Positions 62,314 to 64,000 of a stretch of DNA of 64,000 bases are shown piece by piece. The notes under the pieces were generated by a model. The model saw nothing but the letters and a program-made list of their open reading frames with translations, was not told where the DNA came from and did not search any database. The stretch is from Nannobrachium achirus (Eukaryota; Chordata; Actinopteri; Myctophiformes; Myctophidae), in the NCBI GenBank assembly GCA_963921795.1, contig OY997652.1, positions 19,292,940 to 19,356,939 of the forward strand, written 5' to 3'. The translations under genes were made by a program, and so were the position numbers. The number at the start of each line of letters is the position of its first letter. Within the stretch, counting starts at the first letter, position 1.

Positions 62314-62441
62314 CTGGGGTGACAGCCCCACTTCCAGGGGAAATCTTCACCCAGTCGTTCAAATCAGCAGGATACACCACTGCCTGCACCCTGAACTGGA
62401 CTGGCCTGTTTCTCTTGGGGATGCTCTTCCCTCTGATAGTG
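62314..62441 (+). CDS. slc2a11: slc2a11 exon 11: TM10 end and TM11
   Basis: This exon encodes residues 389-431, AGVTAPLPGEIFTQSFKSAG then YTTACTLNWTGLFLLGMLFP and LIV. The E-F-Q-X-R-type motif of class I GLUTs reads EIFTQSFKSAG here. The acceptor is TCTCTTAAG and the donor GTGAGA, phase 0. Confidence 0.92.
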
Positions 62442-63196
62442 GTGAGAACATTGTATCTCTTGCCAGATCAACTCAGGCATGTCATTGCTGTTGGGTATGG
62501 GTAGAAACGGGTAGATTGTATATCCGAAATGTTTTTCCTTGTCTTCGCCATGCAAGCCGAAGGCCATGGCCGGAGAGTGTTCGCCCCTGTCCGTTTGTCC
62601 TTGTGTGTGTGCCTGTGTGTGTGTCCGTCCTTCTGTCAGTCTGTGAGCTGCTAATCTCCGGCACTGTTGGACCGATCGGCGTGAAACTGTGCACACACAC
62701 ACACCCTGGAGGCCAGAGCAGAACCTCTGCCCCACATTTTTCCCATCGGCCTGTTACTCAAGATGGATCTGTCTAATAATTCCATCCTAATTGGCTAAGA
62801 TTGCATTCCAAAGTTTACAGGAGTGGCCCGTTTTGAACAAAATGCCTCAAATTATGAATGCCGTGTCTGATTGCCTGATTTGCTCACATATTCCCACTAG
62901 GCCAAGAAGAGTCGGCCTCGTGGCAATCTCGCTAGCCATCGTCAAGGAAAAGGTTGAGCTCAGTTTTAACTCGAGCTCAGTTCGGCTGTTCTTGAGAGAC
63001 TAGCCTCGTGGTGACGCTATAACAGGCAGATTCATGTTTTGGCTTAATACTCTTGAACCATAAGGTCATACAATCAAAATTACTTTTCCCTTGATTTCCT
63101 TGGATCCTAACATAATTCCCCAAATATGCCACGCCCATTTTGACCAGGCCTGTTTTCCACTATGTTGCATTTTACAGCAAAGGTCCTCAACATTGA

Positions 63197-63232
63197 AAAA
63201 TAGCCAATATACAAGCTCACAGCATGTCACAA
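63197..63232. repeat. hairpin left half
   Basis: GAAAAATAGCCAATATACAA then GCTCACAGCATGTCAC; the right arm is not recognisable. Confidence 0.55.
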
Positions 63233-63369
63233 TACGACTTATATACGACAATACTCTTGTACTGTATGATGAAGAAGTGCATTCATTTACAAAAGACATT
63301 TTCTAATAATAAGATATAATATAATAATATAATAATAAGATTTCCACCCTACAGCAACGATATGGAGAC

Positions 63370-63495
63370 ATTGATGCTGGTGGCCTTGTGGTTAAGGCGC
63401 ATACAGCGAGTTGTGGGCTCAATCCCAAGCCCAATGACTTGGTCTCTCTCTAGCTGTTTCCTGTCACTCTCAATGCAAATAAAGGCAGGAAAGCC
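63370..63495 (+). repeat. SINE-like, tRNA-derived
   Basis: GGCCTTGTGGTTAAGGCGC resembles an A box and GTGGGCTCAATCCC a B box. The tail CTGTTTCCTGTCACTCTC, AATAAAGGCAGGAAAGCCC is a known style of fish SINE tail. Confidence 0.6.
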
Positions 63496-63668
63496 CAAAT
63501 AATATCCCGCTTGTATGCGGTGGCGAAATATTTCTGGGAACTCAGATTATAATGCTGGTTACAATCAACTGAATTCATCAGGTGAAACTGCAGGAAGTGT
63601 CATTACACACACTGTGCTGTTTATGCTCCCTCTGTTATATTTATTTCCTATCTGCCAATGTGTTTCAG

Positions 63669-63884
63669 GAGCACCTGGACTACTTTTGCTTTCTCATATT
63701 CCTGTGTTTCTGCTTCCTCTCTGGGTTATTTGTGTGGTTCAACGTCCCAGAGACCAAGAATCGGACAGCCCTGGAGATCGCTGTAGAGTTCCAAAAGATG
63801 CACCCAAAAACTGACTCATTGCAAAGAAGAAAGTTCATACTGCCGTCAGCCAATGAAACACAGATATGTCAGACCCGACTCTGA
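63669..63884 (+). CDS. slc2a11: slc2a11 exon 12: TM12 and C-terminus
   Basis: This exon encodes residues 432-502. EHLDYFCFLIFLCFCFLSGL forms TM12, and WFNVPETKNRTALEIAVEF is the conserved exit motif. A short basic tail ends ICQTRL before the TGA at 63882-63884. The acceptor is TGTTTCAG. No polyadenylation signal is visible in the 116 bases left. Confidence 0.94.
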   Translation, partial: EHLDYFCFLIFLCFCFLSGLFVWFNVPETKNRTALEIAVEFQKMHPKTDSLQRRKFILPSANETQICQTRL

Positions 63885-63942
63885 TTCTACTCACAATAGG
63901 GCCGAATCACACGGGCTATAATGTGTGCAGTATGCACTACAA

Positions 63943-64000
63943 CAAGGGTCTTCAACGTTTTCAGGCCGAGGACCCCTTAGTTGAGAGAGAGATGAAGCAG
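63943..64000. mobile_element. hAT-like end running off the window
   Basis: AAGGGTCTTCAACGTTTTCA, GGCCGAGGACCCC resembles the left end of the 59156-59564 family; the rest is outside. Confidence 0.5.

Overview
The window looks like a teleost fish nuclear genome. It has vertebrate multi-exon genes with GT-AG introns, very many short non-autonomous DNA transposons (hAT-, PIF/Harbinger- and piggyBac-like), tRNA-derived SINE pieces, and long (AC)n, (CAGA)n and (GATA)n microsatellites. I cannot fix the species. All calls come from reading the sequence; no database search was run.

Layout. (1) About 1-33.6 kb on the minus strand holds the 5' part of kcnn2, a small-conductance Ca2+-activated K+ channel (SK2). 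Six coding exons can be placed: N-terminus+S1, S2, S3-S5, pore+S6, post-S6 linker and calmodulin-binding domain. Their phases join in frame to 565 codons plus 2 nt; the 3' exons lie left of the window. (2) The segment with exons 1-2 appears twice, 20,653-28,786 and 28,987-37,390, almost identical and separated by exactly 200 N. The best reading is two unmerged haplotype contig ends, not a real duplication. The two copies differ by two clean transposon insertions (419 bp only in the left copy, 789 bp only in the right copy), each with an intact empty site in the other copy. (3) 37.4-47 kb has no gene I recognise and is a mosaic of MITE and SINE remnants. (4) 47.2-52.9 kb, plus strand: a nine-finger C2H2 zinc-finger gene, with a good last exon and a phase-compatible candidate first exon. 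(5) 54.25-63.88 kb, plus strand: a complete 12-exon class II facilitative sugar transporter of the slc2a11 (GLUT11) type, whose exons join in frame to 502 residues.

The feature least explained by the genes is a short palindromic hairpin with arms of the form AAATAGCMGATCTACAAGCT and a variable, self-complementary tip. I count about 37 full, half or degenerate copies (40 including the duplicated segment), roughly one per 1.7 kb, on both sides of every gene and in introns. Many sit inside other transposons. I could delimit host elements by target-site duplications for at least four families with different terminal repeats. In several copies the bases just outside the conserved arms are also mirror-complementary, and differ from copy to copy. 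A second, unrelated hairpin (arms around AAATGGAACCAAATGGACC) occupies the same kind of interior position in other hAT-like elements. I regard this modular hairpin-in-MITE arrangement as the main candidate for something undescribed.

The genes are not an operon or pathway; kcnn2 (excitability), a zinc-finger regulator and a sugar transporter are simply neighbours in repeat-rich DNA.
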